Source of the DNA: Bradyrhizobium sp. SZCCT0231
GTDB lineage: Bacteria; Pseudomonadota; Alphaproteobacteria; Rhizobiales; Xanthobacteraceae
Length of the DNA stretch: 64,000 nt
NCBI RefSeq assembly: GCF_018130245.1
Contig: NZ_JAFCKP010000008.1
Location: forward strand, 186,001 to 250,000
Direction: 5' to 3'
Shown: positions 9,715 to 19,995 of the stretch, in pieces
How the letters are laid out: each line of letters opens with the position of its first letter
Position numbering within the stretch: the stretch's first letter is position 1
Program-made: the position numbers and the translations under genes
The notes under the pieces: generated by a model
What the model saw: the letters and a program-made list of their open reading frames with translations, nothing else
Databases searched by the model: none
What the model was told of the DNA's origin: nothing

Positions 9715-10278
9715 ATGGCCACGGGTAATTTCGACCTCAACGAAGTGAAGCGCCGCATGCAAGGCGCCGTCCAGTCCCTCAAGCACGAGCTCGGCGGCCT
9801 GCGGACGGGGCGCGCCTCCGCCTCGATGCTCGATCCGGTGCAGGTCGAGGCCTATGGCAGTCACATGCCCCTCAACCAGCTCGCCACCGTCAGCGTGCCG
9901 GAGCCCCGGCTGATCTCGGTGCAGGTCTGGGACAAGTCGATGGTCAAGGCGGTGGAGAAGGCGATCGTCGATTCGAATCTCGGCCTGTCGCCGGCGACCG
10001 AGGGGCAGGTGCTGCGCCTGCGCATTCCCGAGCTCAACGAGGAGCGGCGCAAGGAGCTGGTGAAGGTCGCGCACAAATATGCCGAAGCCGCCAAGGTCGC
10101 CGCGCGCCATGTCCGTCGCGACGGTCTCGACGTGCTCAAGAAACTCGAGAAGAATCACGAGATGTCGGAGGACGATCAGAAGCGTCACGCCGACGAGGTG
10201 CAGAAGGCGACCGACGGCACCATCGCCGAGATCGACCAGTTGCTGGCCGCCAAGGAAAAAGAAATCCTCACCGTTTAA
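9715..10278 (+). CDS. frr: Ribosome recycling factor
   Basis: A 187-residue factor that, with EF-G, splits the post-termination ribosome. The three-helix body with [15 protein letters not shown] and the hinge region [13 protein letters not shown] are typical. The ATG at 9715 is chosen over the adjacent GTG at 9712 because it matches the family start and lies 6 bases after GAAGGAG. It is followed 12 bases later by uppS. Confidence 0.96.
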   Translation: MATGNFDLNEVKRRMQGAVQSLKHELGGLRTGRASASMLDPVQVEAYGSHMPLNQLATVSVPEPRLISVQVWDKSMVKAVEKAIVDSNLGLSPATEGQVLRLRIPELNEERRKELVKVAHKYAEAAKVAARHVRRDGLDVLKKLEKNHEMSEDDQKRHADEVQKATDGTIAEIDQLLAAKEKEILTV

Positions 10279-10290
10279 GGCATCGCCTTC

Positions 10291-11049
10291 ATGTCCAACG
10301 CCGCCGCGCCCGCAACGGAAAGACCTGATAGGTCCGAGGCGCCTGCGCATGTCGCCATCATCATGGATGGCAACGGGCGTTGGGCGGCCGCGCGCGGCTT
10401 GCCGCGTGCGGAAGGACATCGCCGCGGTGTGGACGCGCTGCGCCGCGTGGTGCGCGCCTCGCACGAGCTCGGCATTCGCTATCTCACCATCTTCTCGTTC
10501 TCTTCGGAGAACTGGTCGCGCCCGGCGAGCGAGATAGGCGACCTGTTCGGCCTGCTGCGGCGCTTTATCCGCAACGATCTGGCGAGCCTGCATCGCGACG
10601 GCGTCAAGGTTCGAATCATCGGCGAGCGCGAGGGGCTCGAGAGCGACATCTGCGCGCTGCTCAACGAGGCCGAGGAGCTGACACGCGACAACACGCGCCT
10701 GACGCTCGTCGTCGCCTTCAACTACGGCTCGCGGCAGGAGATCGCGAAAGCGGCGCAGAAGCTGGCGCTCGAGGTCGCGGAGGGCAGGCGCGATCCTGAT
10801 ACGATCGACGCCGAGACTCTGGGCGCGCATCTCGACGCGCCCGACATTCCCGATCCCGATCTCATCATCCGCACCAGCGGCGAGCAGCGCCTGTCCAATT
10901 TCCTGATGTGGCAGGCCGCCTATAGCGAGCTCGTGTTCGTGCCGATCCACTGGCCCGACTTCGACAAGGCGGCGCTGGAAAGCGCGATCGCCGAATTTGC
11001 CAGGCGCGAGCGCCGTTTCGGCGGCCTGGTCGCGAAAACCGCCTCGTGA
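10291..11049 (+). CDS. uppS: Isoprenyl transferase (undecaprenyl diphosphate synthase family)
   Basis: A cis-prenyltransferase that condenses isopentenyl diphosphate units to make the C55 lipid carrier for peptidoglycan and O-antigen. The substrate loop [13 protein letters not shown] with the catalytic Asp, the [11 protein letters not shown] motif and the C-terminal [12 protein letters not shown] block are present. At 252 residues it has normal length. Its stop codon overlaps the GTG start of cdsA (GTGA), indicating translational coupling. Confidence 0.95.
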   Translation: MSNAAAPATERPDRSEAPAHVAIIMDGNGRWAAARGLPRAEGHRRGVDALRRVVRASHELGIRYLTIFSFSSENWSRPASEIGDLFGLLRRFIRNDLASLHRDGVKVRIIGEREGLESDICALLNEAEELTRDNTRLTLVVAFNYGSRQEIAKAAQKLALEVAEGRRDPDTIDAETLGAHLDAPDIPDPDLIIRTSGEQRLSNFLMWQAAYSELVFVPIHWPDFDKAALESAIAEFARRERRFGGLVAKTAS

Positions 11050-11888
11050 GCGAACCCGACGCCGCACCGGCGGGCTCTCAGCCTGCCCCGAGCAATCTCG
11101 TGCTGCGAGTCCTCGCAGCTCTGGTGCTGGCGCCGCTTGCCATTGCGCTCGCCTACGCCGGCGGCTGGCTTTGGGCACTTCTCGTCACCCTGGTGTCGAT
11201 CGGGCTGTTTGCGGAATGGCTGACGGTGGTGGGCGCGAGCTCAGTCGCGCTGACGGGGGCGGGGACCATCGTCATCGCCACCATGGGATTCTGCGTGACC
11301 TTCGGTGCGCTGAAGACTGCCGTCATCATTGGCTGCATCGGCGGCGTGATGGTGATGCTGATTGCGCGAGGCAAGTTCGTCTGGGCGGCGACGGGCTTTG
11401 CCTATGCATCGGCGGCGCTGCTGGCCTCGATTCTGGTGCGGAAGGATCTCGTCAACGGCTTCTCCGCACTGATGTTCGTGCTGCTCGTGGTGTGGGCGAC
11501 CGACATCGGCGGCTATTTCGCCGGACGCAGCATTGGCGGTCCGAAATTATGGCCGCGCGTGAGCCCGAAAAAGACCTGGGCCGGAGCGCTCGGCGGCTTT
11601 GCGGCGAGCCTTGCGATTGCGGCCGGCTTTGCCGCGGGCGGGATCGGAAAGGCGGTTCCACTGCTGCTCGTCAGCGCCGTCCTCTCGGTGGTCTCGCAGC
11701 TCGGCGACCTCTTCGAATCCGCGGTGAAGCGGCGCTTCGGTGTCAAGGATTCCAGTCACTTAATTCCCGGACATGGCGGGCTTATGGACCGCCTGGACGG
11801 TTTTGTCGCCGCCATCCTGGCGGCATGGATTATCGGCTTTGTCCGCCATGGTGTGCATAGCGCCGGCAGCGGACTTATGGTTTGGTGA
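11046..11888 (+). CDS. cdsA: Phosphatidate cytidylyltransferase
   Basis: An integral membrane enzyme making CDP-diacylglycerol, the precursor of all phospholipids, from phosphatidic acid and CTP. The 280-residue chain has about seven hydrophobic helices, the conserved SPKKTWAG motif, and the C-terminal signature with [21 protein letters not shown] and LMDRLDG. It starts at GTG 11046, overlapping the uppS stop. dxr begins 4 bases after its stop. Confidence 0.94.
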   Translation: MSEPDAAPAGSQPAPSNLVLRVLAALVLAPLAIALAYAGGWLWALLVTLVSIGLFAEWLTVVGASSVALTGAGTIVIATMGFCVTFGALKTAVIIGCIGGVMVMLIARGKFVWAATGFAYASAALLASILVRKDLVNGFSALMFVLLVVWATDIGGYFAGRSIGGPKLWPRVSPKKTWAGALGGFAASLAIAAGFAAGGIGKAVPLLLVSAVLSVVSQLGDLFESAVKRRFGVKDSSHLIPGHGGLMDRLDGFVAAILAAWIIGFVRHGVHSAGSGLMVW

Positions 11889-11892
11889 GGAT

Positions 11893-13116
11893 ATGAGCGC
11901 AGTCCCATTGCGTAACAACAAGCTTGCTGCGTCCGACGTCCGCAGCGTCACGGTTCTCGGCGCCACCGGCTCGATCGGCGACAGCACGATGGATCTGCTG
12001 CGCGCTTCGCCCGAGCGCTACCGTGTCGAGGCGCTGACGGCGAACGGCAATGTCGCAGCGCTGGCCAAGCTCGCCAGGGAATTCTCCGCGCGCTTTGTGG
12101 CGATCGCCGACACCTCCAAGCTCGCCGAGCTCAAGGCCGCGCTCGCGGGCACCGGCACCGAATGCGGCGCCGGCGAAAGCGCGGTGATCGAGGCAGGCGC
12201 GCGTCCGGCCGACTGGGTGATGGCGGCCGTGAGCGGCGCTGCCGGACTGAAGCCGGCGCTGGCGGCGGTCGACCGCGGCGCCCATGTCGCGCTCGCCAAC
12301 AAGGAGTGCCTGGTCTGCGCCGGCGATTTCTTCATGCAGCGCGCGGCAAAGGCGGGCGCCTGCATCCTGCCGGCCGATTCCGAGCACAATGCGCTGTTCC
12401 AGGCGCTGAGCTCAGGCAATCGCGACGAGCTCGTTCGCGTCATCATCACGGCCTCCGGCGGCCCGTTCCGGACCTGGAAGCCTGCCGACATCGAGCAGGC
12501 GACGCTCGAGCAGGCCCTGAAGCATCCGAACTGGAGCATGGGCCAGAAGATCACGATCGATTCCGCCTCGATGATGAACAAGGGGCTCGAGGTGATCGAA
12601 GCGTCCTATCTGTTCGCGCTCTCGCCGGACGAGATCGACGTCCTCGTTCATCCGCAGTCCATCATTCACGGCATGGTCGAGTTTTCCGACTGTTCGGTGG
12701 TCGCCCAGCTCGGCGCGCCCGACATGCGGACGCCGATCGCGCATTGCCTCGGCTGGCCCGATCGCATCAAGGGACCGGCGGCAAAGCTCGACCTCGCCAA
12801 GATCGGCCAGCTGACTTTCGAAGCGCCGGACTTCGAGCGGTTCCCCGGACTTCGGCTGGCCTACGATTCGCTCCGGACCGGGAAGGGCGCGACTACGGTC
12901 TACAACGCCGCCAACGAGGTCGCGGTCGCCGCCTTCATCGCGGGCAAGATCCGGTTCGGCGCGATCGCCCGGCTGGTCGAAGCGACCCTTGACGATTGGA
13001 TCAAAGGCGGGAACCAGGCACCCCTGACGTCCGCCGACGATGCAATCTCTGTTGACCATGTTGCTCGAAATAGGGCTGCCGCCCTATTGCCTCAAATTGC
13101 CTTAAAGGCATCCTAG
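11893..13116 (+). CDS. dxr: 1-deoxy-D-xylulose-5-phosphate reductoisomerase
   Basis: The second enzyme of the MEP isoprenoid pathway, converting DXP to MEP with NADPH and a divalent metal. At 407 residues it shows the Rossmann motif [14 protein letters not shown], the metal/substrate motif [11 protein letters not shown], the [14 protein letters not shown] loop and [13 protein letters not shown]. The ATG at 11893, just after GGTGAGG, gives a normal N-terminus; a longer upstream frame would overlap cdsA deeply. It lies in the uppS-cdsA-dxr-rseP run, so isoprenoid supply and carrier-lipid synthesis are together. Confidence 0.95.
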   Translation: MSAVPLRNNKLAASDVRSVTVLGATGSIGDSTMDLLRASPERYRVEALTANGNVAALAKLAREFSARFVAIADTSKLAELKAALAGTGTECGAGESAVIEAGARPADWVMAAVSGAAGLKPALAAVDRGAHVALANKECLVCAGDFFMQRAAKAGACILPADSEHNALFQALSSGNRDELVRVIITASGGPFRTWKPADIEQATLEQALKHPNWSMGQKITIDSASMMNKGLEVIEASYLFALSPDEIDVLVHPQSIIHGMVEFSDCSVVAQLGAPDMRTPIAHCLGWPDRIKGPAAKLDLAKIGQLTFEAPDFERFPGLRLAYDSLRTGKGATTVYNAANEVAVAAFIAGKIRFGAIARLVEATLDDWIKGGNQAPLTSADDAISVDHVARNRAAALLPQIALKAS

Positions 13117-13160
13117 TTGGTTCGCGACCAGGGCCTTGCGGCGCTGGGTGAGGGAAATCG

Positions 13161-14312
13161 ATGATCGACTTTTTTGTCCATAGTTTCAATACGTTGAGCC
13201 ATGGGCTCCTCGGCTACGCGGTTCCCTTCCTGTTCGTCCTGACCATCGTCGTGTTCTTCCACGAGCTCGGCCATTTCCTGGTCGCGCGCTGGGCGGGCGT
13301 GCGCGTGTTAACCTTTTCGCTCGGGTTCGGGCCTGAGCTGGTTGGTTTCAACGATCGCCATGGCACCCGCTGGAAGATCTCGGCAATCCCGCTCGGCGGC
13401 TACGTCAAGTTCTTCGGCGACGAGAGCGAGGCCTCGACCCCGTCGGCCCAGACGCTCGCGGCCATGACGGCCGAGGAGCGCGCCGGCAGCTTCCACCACA
13501 AGAAGGTCGGCCCGCGCGCGGCTATCGTCGCGGCCGGACCGATCGCCAATTTCATCCTGGGCGCGCTGATCTTCGCCGGGATGGCCCTCTATTACGGCAA
13601 GCCGAGCACGATCGCGCGCGTCGATGGTGTCGTCGCCGATGGCGCGGCCGCCACGGCCGGCTTCAAGGTCGGGGACGTCGTCGTCCAGATCGACGGCAAG
13701 CCGATCGAGAGCTTTGCCGACATGCAGCGAATCGTTGCGATGAACGCCGGTTCGGCGCTTACCTTCCAGGTGAAGCGCGACGGTGCCATCGTTTCGCTGA
13801 CCGCGACCCCGGCGCTGCTCGAGCGCAAGGATCCGTTCGGCAATAGCCATCGTCTCGGGGTGCTCGGTATCGAGCACAAGTCGCAGGCCGGGGAGGCCTC
13901 GACCACGCCGGTCGGCGTCGGTGAAGCGCTCAAGATCGGGGTCGAGCAGGTCTGGTTCATCATCACCAGCACCTTCAAGTTCCTGGGCTCGCTGTTCGTC
14001 GGGCAGGGCAATCCGAACGAGGTCAGCGGCGTCCTGGGAATCGCGAAGATGTCGGGGCAGGCGGCCAGCGCCGGGTTCCAATTCGTGATCAACCTCTGCG
14101 CGGTGCTGTCGGTCTCGATCGGCCTTTTGAACCTGTTCCCGATCCCGCTGCTCGATGGTGGCCACCTTATGTTCTATGCGGCCGAGGTGGTCCGGGGCCG
14201 GCCCTTGTCCGAGCGGACCCAGGAGATGGGGTTCCGAATCGGACTCGGCTTGGTGCTGATGTTGATGGTGTTTGCGACCTACAACGACATCCTGCGGATG
14301 GCCGCTTCCTGA
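13161..14312 (+). CDS. rseP: RIP-type zinc metalloprotease
   Basis: A site-2-protease-family membrane protease that cuts transmembrane anti-sigma factors and remnant signal peptides. The HELGH zinc motif is in the first membrane helix (FFHELGHFLVARWAG), and the third ligand lies in LDGGHLMFY near the C-terminus. One PDZ domain lies between (around VDGVVADGAAATAGFKVGD); E. coli RseP has two. At 383 residues it has typical alphaproteobacterial length. It sits directly before bamA, the common order. Confidence 0.94.
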   Translation: MIDFFVHSFNTLSHGLLGYAVPFLFVLTIVVFFHELGHFLVARWAGVRVLTFSLGFGPELVGFNDRHGTRWKISAIPLGGYVKFFGDESEASTPSAQTLAAMTAEERAGSFHHKKVGPRAAIVAAGPIANFILGALIFAGMALYYGKPSTIARVDGVVADGAAATAGFKVGDVVVQIDGKPIESFADMQRIVAMNAGSALTFQVKRDGAIVSLTATPALLERKDPFGNSHRLGVLGIEHKSQAGEASTTPVGVGEALKIGVEQVWFIITSTFKFLGSLFVGQGNPNEVSGVLGIAKMSGQAASAGFQFVINLCAVLSVSIGLLNLFPIPLLDGGHLMFYAAEVVRGRPLSERTQEMGFRIGLGLVLMLMVFATYNDILRMAAS

Positions 14313-14467
14313 TAGAGGCTTTTTTGTGGCGTTGCTGTTGAGCAACGTCTTGGAATGAATTTGAAATTACGGCGCTTTCGGCCGTTTGCGGCGTCGGTGA
14401 AATTGGCTACAAGCGGCCTGAACTTGGGGAATCTCCGGACCGGCGTTGGGGTTGGGTCTGGCACGGA

Positions 14468-17017
14468 ATGATAAGGGCGCGTTGCGCGATGAAGTTTGGA
14501 CTGCGACTCCGGGGGGGCTTGATCGCAACCCTGATCTTGTTCGGCGCGCCGGTGGTTGCCCCGGTTGGGGCTGTTTTGGTGTCTTCGTCTGCGCTCGCTC
14601 AGACCGTTCAGTCGATTTCCGTCGAAGGAAATCGCCGCGTCGAGGTGGAGACGATCCGTTCCTATTTCAGGCCGGGTCCGGGCGGCCGCCTGGATCAGGG
14701 CGCGATCGACGACGGCCTCAAGGCGTTGATCGAGACCGGCCTGTTCCAGGACGTCAGGATCAACCGCGGTTCCGGCGGCCAGCTCATCGTCTCCGTGGTG
14801 GAAAACCCGGTGATCGGCCGGATCGCCTTCGAGGGCAACAAGAAGATCAAGGACGAGCAGCTCACCACTGAAGTCCAGTCCAAGGCGCGCGGCACCTTCT
14901 CCCGCGCCATGGTGCAGTCCGACACGCTGCGAATCGCCGAAATCTATCGCCGGTCCGGCCGCTATGACGTGCGCGTCACGCCCGAGGTCATCGAGCAGCC
15001 GAACAACCGCGTCGATCTCATTTTTACCATCGAGGAGGGCGCCAAGACCGGCGTCAAGTCGATCGAGTTCGTCGGCAACAATGCGTTCTCGTCCTACCGC
15101 CTGCGCGACGTCATCAAGACGCGTGAATCGAACCTCTTGAGCTTCCTCGCCAGCGGCGACATCTATGATCCCGACCGCGTCGAAGCCGACCGCGACCTGA
15201 TCCGCCGCTTCTACCTCAAGAACGGCTTCGCCGACGTCCAGGTGGTGGCCGCGCTCACCGAATACGATCCGGAGAAGAAGGGCTTCAACGTCACCTTCAA
15301 GATCGAGGAAGGCGCGCAGTACCGCGTCGGCGCAGTCGACTTCCGCTCCAGCATTCCGAACTTCGATCCGTCCTCGATGCGCGCCTATTCGCGCGTCAAT
15401 GTCGGCTCGCTCTACAACGTCGAATCGGTCGAGAAGTCGGTCGAGGAGATGCAGATCGAGGCCTCGCGCCGCGGCTATGCCTTCGCGGTGGTCCGGCCCG
15501 GCGGCGACCGCAACTTCGAAGCGCACACCGTGTCCGTCGTGTTCAACATCGACGAGGGCCCGCGCACCTATATCGAGCGCATCAACCTGCGCGGCAACAC
15601 CCGCACGCGCGACTACGTGATCCGCCGCGAGTTCGACATCTCGGAAGGCGATGCCTACAACCGCGCGCTGGTCGACCGTGCCGAGCGGCGCCTGAAGAAC
15701 CTCGACTATTTCAAGAGCGTGAAGATCACGACCGAGCCGGGCTCCTCGAGCGACCGCGTGATCCTGATCGTCGACATGGAAGAGAAATCGACCGGCGATT
15801 TCTCGATCTCGGGCGGTTACTCCACCACCGACGGCGCGCTGGCCGAAGTGTCGGTCTCCGAGCGCAACCTGCTCGGCCGCGGCCTGTTCGCCAAGGCGTC
15901 GGTGACCTATGGCCAGTACGCCCGCGGCTACTCGCTGTCGTTCGTCGAGCCGTATCTGCTCGACTACCGCGTCGCGCTCGGCCTCGACCTGTATCAGCGC
16001 CAGCAGCTGGCCAACAGCTACATCTCCTACGGCACCAAGACGCTCGGCTTCTCGCCGCGCCTCGGCTTCTCCTTGCGTGAAGATCTGGCGCTCCAGGTGC
16101 GCTACTCGATCTACCAGCAGGAAATCACGCTGCCGTACTACCTGGCGAACTGTAACAACAACCTGGGCACCTCGGCGTTCAACCCGAGCCCGGCCTTCGC
16201 TGCGTCGCAGACGCCACCGATCGACCTGAGCTCGACCAACGGTCTCGGCTGCTACAGCGACGGCGAAGCCTCGTTGCCGGTGCGCAAGGAGCTTGCCAAC
16301 GGCAAGACCCTGACCTCGGCGCTCGGTTACACGCTGACCTACAACACGCTGGACAACAACAAGAACCCGACCGACGGTCTGCTCGTCGACTTCCGTCAGG
16401 ATTTCGCCGGCGTCGGCGGCGACGTCTCCTATCTGAAGTCGGTCATCGATGCGAAGTACTACACTCCGCTGGTCTCCGACATCGTCGGCCTCGTGCGCCT
16501 GCAGAGCGGCATGCTGAACAAGATCGGCAGCGATTTGCGCATGCTCGACCACTTCCAGATGGGCCCGAACCTCGTCCGCGGCTTTGCCCCGAACGGTATC
16601 GGCCCGCGCGACTTGAACCCCTTCGGTACGCAGGACGCGCTCGGCGGCACCAAGTACTGGGGCGCTTCGCTCGAACTGCAGATGCCGTTCTGGTTCCTGC
16701 CCAAGGAAGTGGGTCTGAAGGGCGCGGTCTATGCCGACGCCGGCGGCCTCTACGATTACAAGGGACCGACGAGCTGGACCGCCACCAACGAGGTCAATGT
16801 GCCGGGCTGTATTCCATCGACCATCAATCCGTCGAGCGCGGGGACCTGTACCGGCCTCGTGTATGACGACAGCAAGGTGGTCCGCTCCTCGGTCGGTGTC
16901 GGCCTGATCTGGCAGTCGCCGTTCGGCCCGCTGCGCTTCGACTACGCCGTGCCGCTCAGCAAGGGCAAGTACGACCGTACCCAGGAGTTCCGGTTCGGCG
17001 GCGGCACCACGTTCTAA
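14468..17017 (+). CDS. bamA: Outer membrane protein assembly factor BamA
   Basis: The central Omp85-family pore that inserts beta-barrel proteins into the outer membrane. At 849 residues it has a signal peptide ending ALAQ, five POTRA domains (starting at VQSISVEGNRRVE, last around YIERINLRGNTRTRDYVI), and a 16-strand barrel containing VRGF in the lid loop. It ends in Phe after GGGTT, the expected C-terminal signature. Surface loops with paired cysteines (around CNNN, LGCYSDGE and the later PGCIP region) may be disulfide-bonded. The start could be ATG 14468 or ATG 14489; both keep a basic signal-peptide start. Confidence 0.94.
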   Translation: MIRARCAMKFGLRLRGGLIATLILFGAPVVAPVGAVLVSSSALAQTVQSISVEGNRRVEVETIRSYFRPGPGGRLDQGAIDDGLKALIETGLFQDVRINRGSGGQLIVSVVENPVIGRIAFEGNKKIKDEQLTTEVQSKARGTFSRAMVQSDTLRIAEIYRRSGRYDVRVTPEVIEQPNNRVDLIFTIEEGAKTGVKSIEFVGNNAFSSYRLRDVIKTRESNLLSFLASGDIYDPDRVEADRDLIRRFYLKNGFADVQVVAALTEYDPEKKGFNVTFKIEEGAQYRVGAVDFRSSIPNFDPSSMRAYSRVNVGSLYNVESVEKSVEEMQIEASRRGYAFAVVRPGGDRNFEAHTVSVVFNIDEGPRTYIERINLRGNTRTRDYVIRREFDISEGDAYNRALVDRAERRLKNLDYFKSVKITTEPGSSSDRVILIVDMEEKSTGDFSISGGYSTTDGALAEVSVSERNLLGRGLFAKASVTYGQYARGYSLSFVEPYLLDYRVALGLDLYQRQQLANSYISYGTKTLGFSPRLGFSLREDLALQVRYSIYQQEITLPYYLANCNNNLGTSAFNPSPAFAASQTPPIDLSSTNGLGCYSDGEASLPVRKELANGKTLTSALGYTLTYNTLDNNKNPTDGLLVDFRQDFAGVGGDVSYLKSVIDAKYYTPLVSDIVGLVRLQSGMLNKIGSDLRMLDHFQMGPNLVRGFAPNGIGPRDLNPFGTQDALGGTKYWGASLELQMPFWFLPKEVGLKGAVYADAGGLYDYKGPTSWTATNEVNVPGCIPSTINPSSAGTCTGLVYDDSKVVRSSVGVGLIWQSPFGPLRFDYAVPLSKGKYDRTQEFRFGGGTTF

Positions 17018-17029
17018 TTCGATCAGCGC

Positions 17030-17075
17030 GGCACGATCCGGATCACTGGAGCCGGTTTCCGAAAGGGATCGTGCC
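17030..17075. repeat. Imperfect 46-bp palindrome after bamA, related to the GATCCGG/GATC repeat family
   Basis: Arms GGCACGATCC (17030-17039) and GGATCGTGCC (17066-17075) are exact reverse complements, and the middle contains GGTTTCCGAAA. Layout and core resemble the palindromes at 27334-27382 and 30342-30390, so this is a diverged member. It begins 13 bases after the bamA stop and could form a transcript-end hairpin. Confidence 0.6.
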
Positions 17076-17142
17076 AATTCAAGACATGAGGCATGATGCG
17101 GCCTGACCGCTTCATGCCGAAGCCGGACCGCGACGGGGTGGA

Positions 17143-18210
17143 ATGGCGCAGCCGATCTTCTTCACAAAGCCGCCTGCCACAGCGTTGGCCGAGATTGCCA
17201 CGCTGACCAAGGCGCAGCTGGTCGACCCCGAGAGGGGCGGCCACGTCATCACGGGCCTTGCTTCGCTCGACGAAGCGGGCCCGATGCATCTGGCATTCTT
17301 CGACAACCTCAAATATGCCGATCAGCTCAGGGCAACCAAGGCGGGTGCTTGTCTGGTCAGCCCGCGCTTCGAGGCCGAGGTGCCCGCGCATGTGGCCGTG
17401 CTGCGGGTGGCGCAGCCATTCCGCGCCTTCGTCCGGATCGCACGGGAGTGGCACGGCGACGCGCTGAGGCCGCAATCCTGGGTCAGCAATGACGGTATCG
17501 CGCCGTCGGCGATCATCGATCCCTCGGCCCGGCTCGAGGACGGCGTGGTCGTCGATCCCCTGGCCGTGATCGGCCCGGACGTCGAGATCGGCAGTGGCAC
17601 CGTGGTCGGCGTCGGAGCGGTGATCGGCCCCGGCGTCAAGATCGGCCGTGACTGCAATGTCGGCGCCCGCACCGCGATCCAGTGCGCCCTGATCGGCAAC
17701 AACGTGCTGATCCATCCGGGCTGCTCGATCGGCCAGGACGGCTACGGCTTCATCTTCTTCGGGCCCGAAGGCCATCTGAAGGTGCCGCAGACCGGACGGG
17801 TGCTGATCCAGAACGACGTTGAGGTCGGCGCCAACACCACGATCGACCGTGGGTCCTTGCGCGACACCGTGATCGGCGAGGGGACCAAAATCGACAATCA
17901 GGTCCAGATCGGCCACAATGTGACGATCGGCCGGCACTGCCTGCTGGCGGCCCAGATCGGCCTCGCCGGCAGCCTGACCATCGGCGACAACGTGGCGCTC
18001 GGAGCGAAGGTTGGCATCAACAATCACCTCAAGATCGGCGATGGCGCCCAGGTCACGGCGATGAGCGGGGTCAAGGACGACATCCCGCCGAACGGTCGCT
18101 GGGGTGGCTTCTTTGCCAAGCCGACCAAGCAGTGGTTCAAGGAGATCATCGCGGTGGAGCGCCTGGTACGCGACAGCAAGGCCGATCCGAAGGACGAGGG
18201 ACGGGAATGA
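17143..18210 (+). CDS. lpxD: UDP-3-O-(3-hydroxyacyl)glucosamine N-acyltransferase
   Basis: The third step of lipid A synthesis, adding the second acyl chain from acyl-ACP. The N-terminal uridine-binding domain (residues 1-105) is followed by hexapeptide repeats of a left-handed beta-helix, such as VIGPDV, VIGPGV and VQIGHNV. The catalytic His is expected in QIGHNV. At 355 residues it has normal length. Its stop overlaps the fabZ ATG (ATGA). Confidence 0.95.
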   Translation: MAQPIFFTKPPATALAEIATLTKAQLVDPERGGHVITGLASLDEAGPMHLAFFDNLKYADQLRATKAGACLVSPRFEAEVPAHVAVLRVAQPFRAFVRIAREWHGDALRPQSWVSNDGIAPSAIIDPSARLEDGVVVDPLAVIGPDVEIGSGTVVGVGAVIGPGVKIGRDCNVGARTAIQCALIGNNVLIHPGCSIGQDGYGFIFFGPEGHLKVPQTGRVLIQNDVEVGANTTIDRGSLRDTVIGEGTKIDNQVQIGHNVTIGRHCLLAAQIGLAGSLTIGDNVALGAKVGINNHLKIGDGAQVTAMSGVKDDIPPNGRWGGFFAKPTKQWFKEIIAVERLVRDSKADPKDEGRE

Positions 18211-18668
18211 CGGCGGAATCACCTGTTAAATTCGAGCTGGTGGATATCAATGCGATCCTCCAGACCCTGCCGCACCGCTTTCCGATGCTGCTGATCGACC
18301 GCGTGATCAACATCCGCGCCGACTACAGCGGCATCGGCATCAAGAACGTCACCTTCAACGAGCCGGCCTTCCAGGGGCATTTCCCCGAGCGCCCGGTCTA
18401 TCCCGGCGTCATGATGATCGAGGCGATGGCGCAGACCGCGGGCGTGATCGGCATCAAGTCGGTCGAAGGCACCGAGAAGCCGCGCGCGGTCTATTTCCTC
18501 ACCATCGACAAGTGCAAGTTCCGCAAGCCGGTACTGCCCGGCGACACCATCGAGTATCACATGCGCTCGCTCGGGCGACGCAAGGCGATGTGGTGGTTTC
18601 ACGGCGATGCCAAGGTCAACGGCCAGGTCGTTGCGGAGGCCGACGTCGGCGCCATGCTGACGGACTGA
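18207..18668 (+). CDS. fabZ: 3-hydroxyacyl-ACP dehydratase
   Basis: A 153-residue hot-dog-fold dehydratase of fatty acid elongation that competes with lipid A synthesis for 3-hydroxyacyl-ACP. The catalytic His is in [13 protein letters not shown] and the catalytic Glu in [11 protein letters not shown], with GHFPERP between. The ATG at 18207 overlaps the lpxD stop. The gene ends six bases from the convergent KTSC gene. Confidence 0.95.
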   Translation: MTAESPVKFELVDINAILQTLPHRFPMLLIDRVINIRADYSGIGIKNVTFNEPAFQGHFPERPVYPGVMMIEAMAQTAGVIGIKSVEGTEKPRAVYFLTIDKCKFRKPVLPGDTIEYHMRSLGRRKAMWWFHGDAKVNGQVVAEADVGAMLTD

Positions 18669-18674
18669 GCGGAC

Positions 18675-19019
18675 TCAACCCTTCTGGACCGGCTCGCGCG
18701 CCGGGCATGCGTAGCGCCCGGCGGTCGTCTCGCGCTTGATATTCCGGTTGAAGAACTGGCCCATGGACGGCGCGCCCAGCAGGCGTTCGACCGTCTCGGC
18801 CGTCACGCCGCAATAGCGGTCATAGGCGCCATTGTTCGCGACAATCAGGTCCTGCCGGGCACGATCGTAACAGACCCGCTGAAGCACCGTGCTGCGGGTG
18901 ATGTCCCGGCATTCGAATGTCCCGAGATCGACGAGGCGGTGTTCGCCGGTCTCGACCGTCTCGGACACGATCGGAGCCGTCGCGAGCTGTGCGAGCAGAA
19001 GTGCCAGGGTCCTGACCAC
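18675..19019 (-). CDS. Exported KTSC-domain protein
   Basis: A 114-residue protein on the opposite strand between fabZ and lpxA. The GTG at 19019 is chosen because GAGG lies 6 bases upstream and the product then begins with a signal peptide (MVRTLALLLAQLATAPIVS). The rest matches the KTSC domain: a CYD-x-ARQDLIV strand, AYDRYCGV, then ERLLGAPSMGQFFNRNI. Three cysteines in the mature part could form disulfides. The domain's function is not established. It interrupts the otherwise co-directional lpxD-fabZ-lpxA order. Confidence 0.7.
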   Translation of the reverse strand: MVRTLALLLAQLATAPIVSETVETGEHRLVDLGTFECRDITRSTVLQRVCYDRARQDLIVANNGAYDRYCGVTAETVERLLGAPSMGQFFNRNIKRETTAGRYACPAREPVQKG

Positions 19020-19196
19020 GATAACCTCAAGCTCCGCATGAACTTGTTGACGGGCGGGGAAGGCCGCCTCATCCAGCACTTGAAACAGGTCGAGATGATA
19101 CGTCACTGGACAGATCGGGCATAGTCGCGCTAACCACCCGAAAACCAAGCGACTTCAATACATAACCAGACCTTCTTGACGAGTAAGATTGGCTTG

Positions 19197-19988
19197 ATGA
19201 GCAAGATTGATCCCACCGCACGGGTCGCGGACGGCGCCGTGATCGGCGAGGGTACCGAGATCGGCCCCTATTGCATCATCGGCCCGAACGTCGTGATCGG
19301 CGCGAACTGCAAGCTGATCGGACAAGTCACCGTCATCGGCCACACCTCGCTCGGTGATGGCTGCGTGATCTCGCCGTTCGCAGTGCTCGGCGGCGCCCCG
19401 CAGGATCTCAGCTACAAGGGGGAGCCGACCCGGCTCGAGATCGGTTCTGGCTGCACCATCCGGGAAGGCGCGACGATGAACGTCGGCACGATCAAGGGTG
19501 GCGGGCTGACGCGCGTCGGCAGCGGCGGCTACTTCATGAACAACAGCCATGTCGGCCATGACTGCATGGTCGGCGACAACGTGATCTTCGCGACGTCAGC
19601 GACGCTCGGCGGTCATTGCGAGATCGGCGATGCCGTTTACATCGGCGGCCTGTCCGCGGTGCACCAGTTCACACGCATTGGCCCCTATGTCATGGTCGGA
19701 GGCGTCTGCGGCGTGCGCGACGACGTCATCCCCTATGGACTGGTCAACGGCCAATATGCGGTGCTGGAGAGTCTCAACCTGATCGGCATGAAGCGGCGCA
19801 AGTTCACCAAGCAGCGGCTCGCGACCGTGCGCGCGTTCTATCAGAAACTCTTCCACGGGCCCGGCACCTTCGCCGAGCGGCTGGAGGCGGCGCGGCCGCT
19901 GGCAGGCGAAGACCCCGCGATCGCCGAAATTCTCGACTTCATCGGCAAGGGCAAGCGCCCGCTCTGTCTTCCCGCCATCGCGAAGTGA
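19197..19988 (+). CDS. lpxA: UDP-N-acetylglucosamine acyltransferase
   Basis: The first step of lipid A synthesis, transferring a 3-hydroxyacyl chain to UDP-GlcNAc. The 263-residue chain has a left-handed beta-helix of hexapeptide repeats (IGEGTEIGPYCIIGPNVVIG) and the catalytic His in NNSHVGHDC, then a helical C-terminal domain. The ATG at 19197 gives the standard MSKIDPTARV start; a TTG 21 bases upstream is in frame but not needed. Because the KTSC gene separates it from fabZ, lpxA probably has its own promoter in 19020-19196. Confidence 0.95.
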   Translation: MSKIDPTARVADGAVIGEGTEIGPYCIIGPNVVIGANCKLIGQVTVIGHTSLGDGCVISPFAVLGGAPQDLSYKGEPTRLEIGSGCTIREGATMNVGTIKGGGLTRVGSGGYFMNNSHVGHDCMVGDNVIFATSATLGGHCEIGDAVYIGGLSAVHQFTRIGPYVMVGGVCGVRDDVIPYGLVNGQYAVLESLNLIGMKRRKFTKQRLATVRAFYQKLFHGPGTFAERLEAARPLAGEDPAIAEILDFIGKGKRPLCLPAIAK

Positions 19989-19995
19989 TCCTGTG

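Noticed and set aside
14279-17077. 932-codon open frame antisense to bamA
   Set aside because: bamA is certain from its motifs. The antisense frame shows no domain and reflects GC-rich codon bias on the other strand.
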